From NCBI GenBank assembly GCA_963791235.1, contig CAWBRW010000029.1, forward strand, positions 124,001 through 188,000: a stretch of 64,000 nt of DNA, in the 5' to 3' direction. Positions 62,399 through 64,000 of this stretch are shown here, piece by piece. Position 1 is the first letter of the stretch. The number at the start of each line of letters is the position of its first letter. The stretch is from JALORV01 sp963791235. Its GTDB lineage: Bacteria > Pseudomonadota > Gammaproteobacteria > Burkholderiales > Burkholderiaceae_F. The notes under the pieces were generated by a model. The model did not search any database, was not told the origin of the DNA, and saw only the letters and a program-made list of their open reading frames with translations. The translations under genes and the position numbers were made by a program.

Positions 62399-62929
62399 GT
62401 GAACGCCACCTCTGCACCAACGGCCTATGTCACTTCGCTCGACGAGGTCTTCTGGGGCGTCATGCTGATTGCGCTGACCATGGCGGTCCACGGCTTCGGC
62501 GTCATCGTCACGCTGCGCGCCGGTGGCAGGTTGCAGGCGCGACTTGCCGGGCGTCCGACGTTCCTGTCCGGCATCAGCACGCTGATCGTCGCCACCTGGA
62601 TCCTGGTGGTCGTGCACCTGATCGAGGTCATGATCTGGGCCGGCTTCCTGGTGACGCGGGACGCGTTTGTGAACTTCAGCACGGCGTCCTACTACGCGCT
62701 GATGCAGTACACGACAGTGGGCAGCGAGTTCAGCCTGCCGGACCGACTCCGGCTGCTCGGCGGCATGATCGCAATGGCAGGTCTGCTGACCTTTGCATGG
62801 TCCACCAGCGTGCTGTTCATGCTGGCGCAGTCGTTCCAGGCACAGCAGCTGGCGCCGCGGCGCCATGGGCCGTCTTCCGGGGCAACGGTGACGAAGACTG
62901 ACGCTTCCAGGCCGCCGGGAGCAGGATGA
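62399..62929 (+). CDS. Ion-channel-like membrane protein with an altered pore loop
   Basis: Protein of 176 residues with four hydrophobic segments. The region FSTASYYALMQYTTVGSEFSLPDRLRLLGGMIAMAGLLTFAWSTSVLF is arranged like the pore helix, filter and inner helix of a two-transmembrane potassium channel. Where such channels have TVGYGD, this one has TVGSEF, so potassium selectivity is not expected. The start is GTG (MNATSAPTAYV) at 62399; no ATG fits as well. The last 25 residues are hydrophilic. Its function is unknown. Confidence 0.72.
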   Translation: MNATSAPTAYVTSLDEVFWGVMLIALTMAVHGFGVIVTLRAGGRLQARLAGRPTFLSGISTLIVATWILVVVHLIEVMIWAGFLVTRDAFVNFSTASYYALMQYTTVGSEFSLPDRLRLLGGMIAMAGLLTFAWSTSVLFMLAQSFQAQQLAPRRHGPSSGATVTKTDASRPPGAG

Positions 62930-63146
62930 GCCAGACGACGTCACTACCACGCGGCGGGCCAACGGTCGACGTTGACCGCAACTGTTCAGCGCAGGCGAGG
63001 ATCCGTGAGATACATTCACTCCGCGTGTGACGTGAGGCAGTGAGGCCGGCCGGGCAGCTCGAACAAGAGGGTGGCCTCCGAGTGGACGGCTGAGTTGCGT
63101 GACGCCGGAACAGAGTGGCCGTGAGGCAGATGGGGAGGTCGAGGCG

Positions 63147-63866
63147 ATGTCCAAGGAAAGGCCGACTGTAGGCGTGGACGGCAAGCCGTTGCCGATCCTG
63201 CCGCCCGAGCGCGACGCGCGTGTCTGGGCGCGACTGGTGCGCGTGATGTTCTATACGCCGGGCTTTCTGGCGCTGCTGCTGCTGAAGGCCGGTGAGCCCA
63301 CGGCATTCGGCATTACCGTGGAATTGCTGATGCTGGCGAGCGCCGCTGCGGTTGTTGGCGGGCTGTTCATCGGCACCCAGTCCGAAGGCAAGGGCGCGGA
63401 TACCGCTTCGCGAACCGGCGTGTGGAGCGGCGCGCTGATCCTCGAACTGCTTGCCGTTGTCCCGTTCCTGTGTGCGGTGCCGGCCCTGTTTCATGAACTC
63501 GCGCACAGCACGCTGCTGCACGCGCGGGCACCGAGCGCGGTCGACGTCGCACTCGGGCCGTCCGAGCTGCTGCCGGCGTTCGCGATCCTGCCGTTCCTTC
63601 TGTATCAGCTGATGGGGTTCGGTACCTTGAACTACGTCGTCGCGCGGCCTGCGAACTGGGGCATCAACCTCGGGATTGCCGGCCTGATCATTGCTGCCTA
63701 CATCGCCAACCGGGCCGGGGCCTACGGCTATGAGAGAGCCTTTGGCAGCGCGCTCGTTGTCGGAATGGCTGCGCTGGTGTGGTACGGCATCGTCAGGCTC
63801 AAGCGCATGCAGGAGGAATTCGATCTGCGGCAGCCCCACAAGAAAGACGACGCCGACAAGGCGTAG
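63147..63866 (+). CDS. Multi-pass membrane protein of unknown function
   Basis: Protein of 239 residues with five or six predicted helices and a hydrophilic, charged C-terminal tail (KRMQEEFDLRQPHKKDDADKA). Histidines are found in FHELAHSTLLHARAP, which could bind a metal. The ATG at 63147 is supported by GGGGAGG about 8 bases upstream; an in-frame GTG at 63099 also starts it. I recognise no family. It follows the pore-loop gene by about 217 bases on the same strand. Confidence 0.7.
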   Translation: MSKERPTVGVDGKPLPILPPERDARVWARLVRVMFYTPGFLALLLLKAGEPTAFGITVELLMLASAAAVVGGLFIGTQSEGKGADTASRTGVWSGALILELLAVVPFLCAVPALFHELAHSTLLHARAPSAVDVALGPSELLPAFAILPFLLYQLMGFGTLNYVVARPANWGINLGIAGLIIAAYIANRAGAYGYERAFGSALVVGMAALVWYGIVRLKRMQEEFDLRQPHKKDDADKA

Positions 63867-63893
63867 GTTGCGCGACGGGGAGGAAGGCGAATC

Positions 63894-64000
63894 GTGTGGT
63901 GGATCGGCTATCGCGGCGAGGGCAAGCATGGCCTCGACAACGTCGGCGTATTCGAGGACGACGGGAACGTCTGCAAGGACCACCCGCTGCTGCTGGATCC
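63894..64000 (+). CDS. Partial gene running off the right edge
   Basis: A GTG start (MWWIGYRGEGKHGLDNVGVFEDDG) is preceded by a good site (GGGGAGGAAGG, about 63876-63886). The 35 codons read so far are protein-like and soluble. No family is recognised from this short stretch. Confidence 0.45.
   Translation, partial: MWWIGYRGEGKHGLDNVGVFEDDGNVCKDHPLLLD

Overview
The window is about 64 kb of GC-rich, densely packed bacterial DNA. The gene content fits a betaproteobacterium, most likely Burkholderiales or a close relative: a 3-hydroxybutyrate-oligomer hydrolase, a GlpVSTPQU-type glycerol importer, an SHP/DHC haem-protein cluster, NnrU, a PEP-CTERM protein, a BLUF photoreceptor, and several short lipoproteins typical of that order. 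I see no rRNA, tRNA, CRISPR array, intact IS element or replication origin. The order-level placement is inference from gene content; nothing here is taxonomically decisive.

Region by region. (1) 1-6.5 kb: the end of a membrane-protein gene, then a branched-chain amino-acid-type ABC importer (livKHMGF-like) with a zinc alcohol dehydrogenase. (2) 6.5-12.6 kb: an accessory island with a HigBA toxin-antitoxin pair, an ORF6N-domain gene behind a near-consensus LexA (SOS) box, an ABC exporter, and wrecks of a UvrD-type helicase and a type I restriction system (hsdR, hsdM). (3) 12.9-17.3 kb: a wax-ester-synthase-like acyltransferase facing a lipase/PHA-synthase-like hydrolase, a GFA-family protein, and an orphan AAA+ ATPase of the contractile-injection-system type that stops early. 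(4) 17.5-23.6 kb: a complete glycerol ABC importer operon, glpV-S-T-P-Q-U. (5) 23.7-28.7 kb: nitronate monooxygenase, a membrane-anchored ClpP-like protein, an RNase Z-like hydrolase and a DHH phosphoesterase. (6) 29-33 kb: PepSY protein, SHP, DHC, cytochrome b and a two-component system. (7) 33-40 kb: a tight operon of alpha/beta hydrolase, phosphoribosyltransferase, nicotinate phosphoribosyltransferase, archease and RtcB RNA ligase, next to a PRPP-synthetase-like gene and a small kinase. (8) 40-64 kb: mostly chromosomal housekeeping and envelope genes (acyltransferase, MetE-like protein, O-methyltransferase, cytochrome c, cysK, threonine dehydratase, sodC, folE-BLUF, BCS1-like ATPase, pore-loop protein).

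The most striking structural pattern is that twelve apparent single-base insertions break otherwise well-conserved genes, and all lie between 677 and about 21,400. The remaining 42 kb has none. This looks more like locally poor consensus sequence than mass gene death, so genes typed here as pseudogene because of a frameshift may be intact in the organism. The helicase, hsdM and hsdR pieces are different: they lack whole ends and are real remnants.

The best candidates for under-described biology are the five-gene NAD/PRPP salvage plus RNA-repair operon (33.1-37.7 kb), the LexA-controlled ORF6N gene (8.2 kb), and the folE-BLUF pair (58-59 kb).
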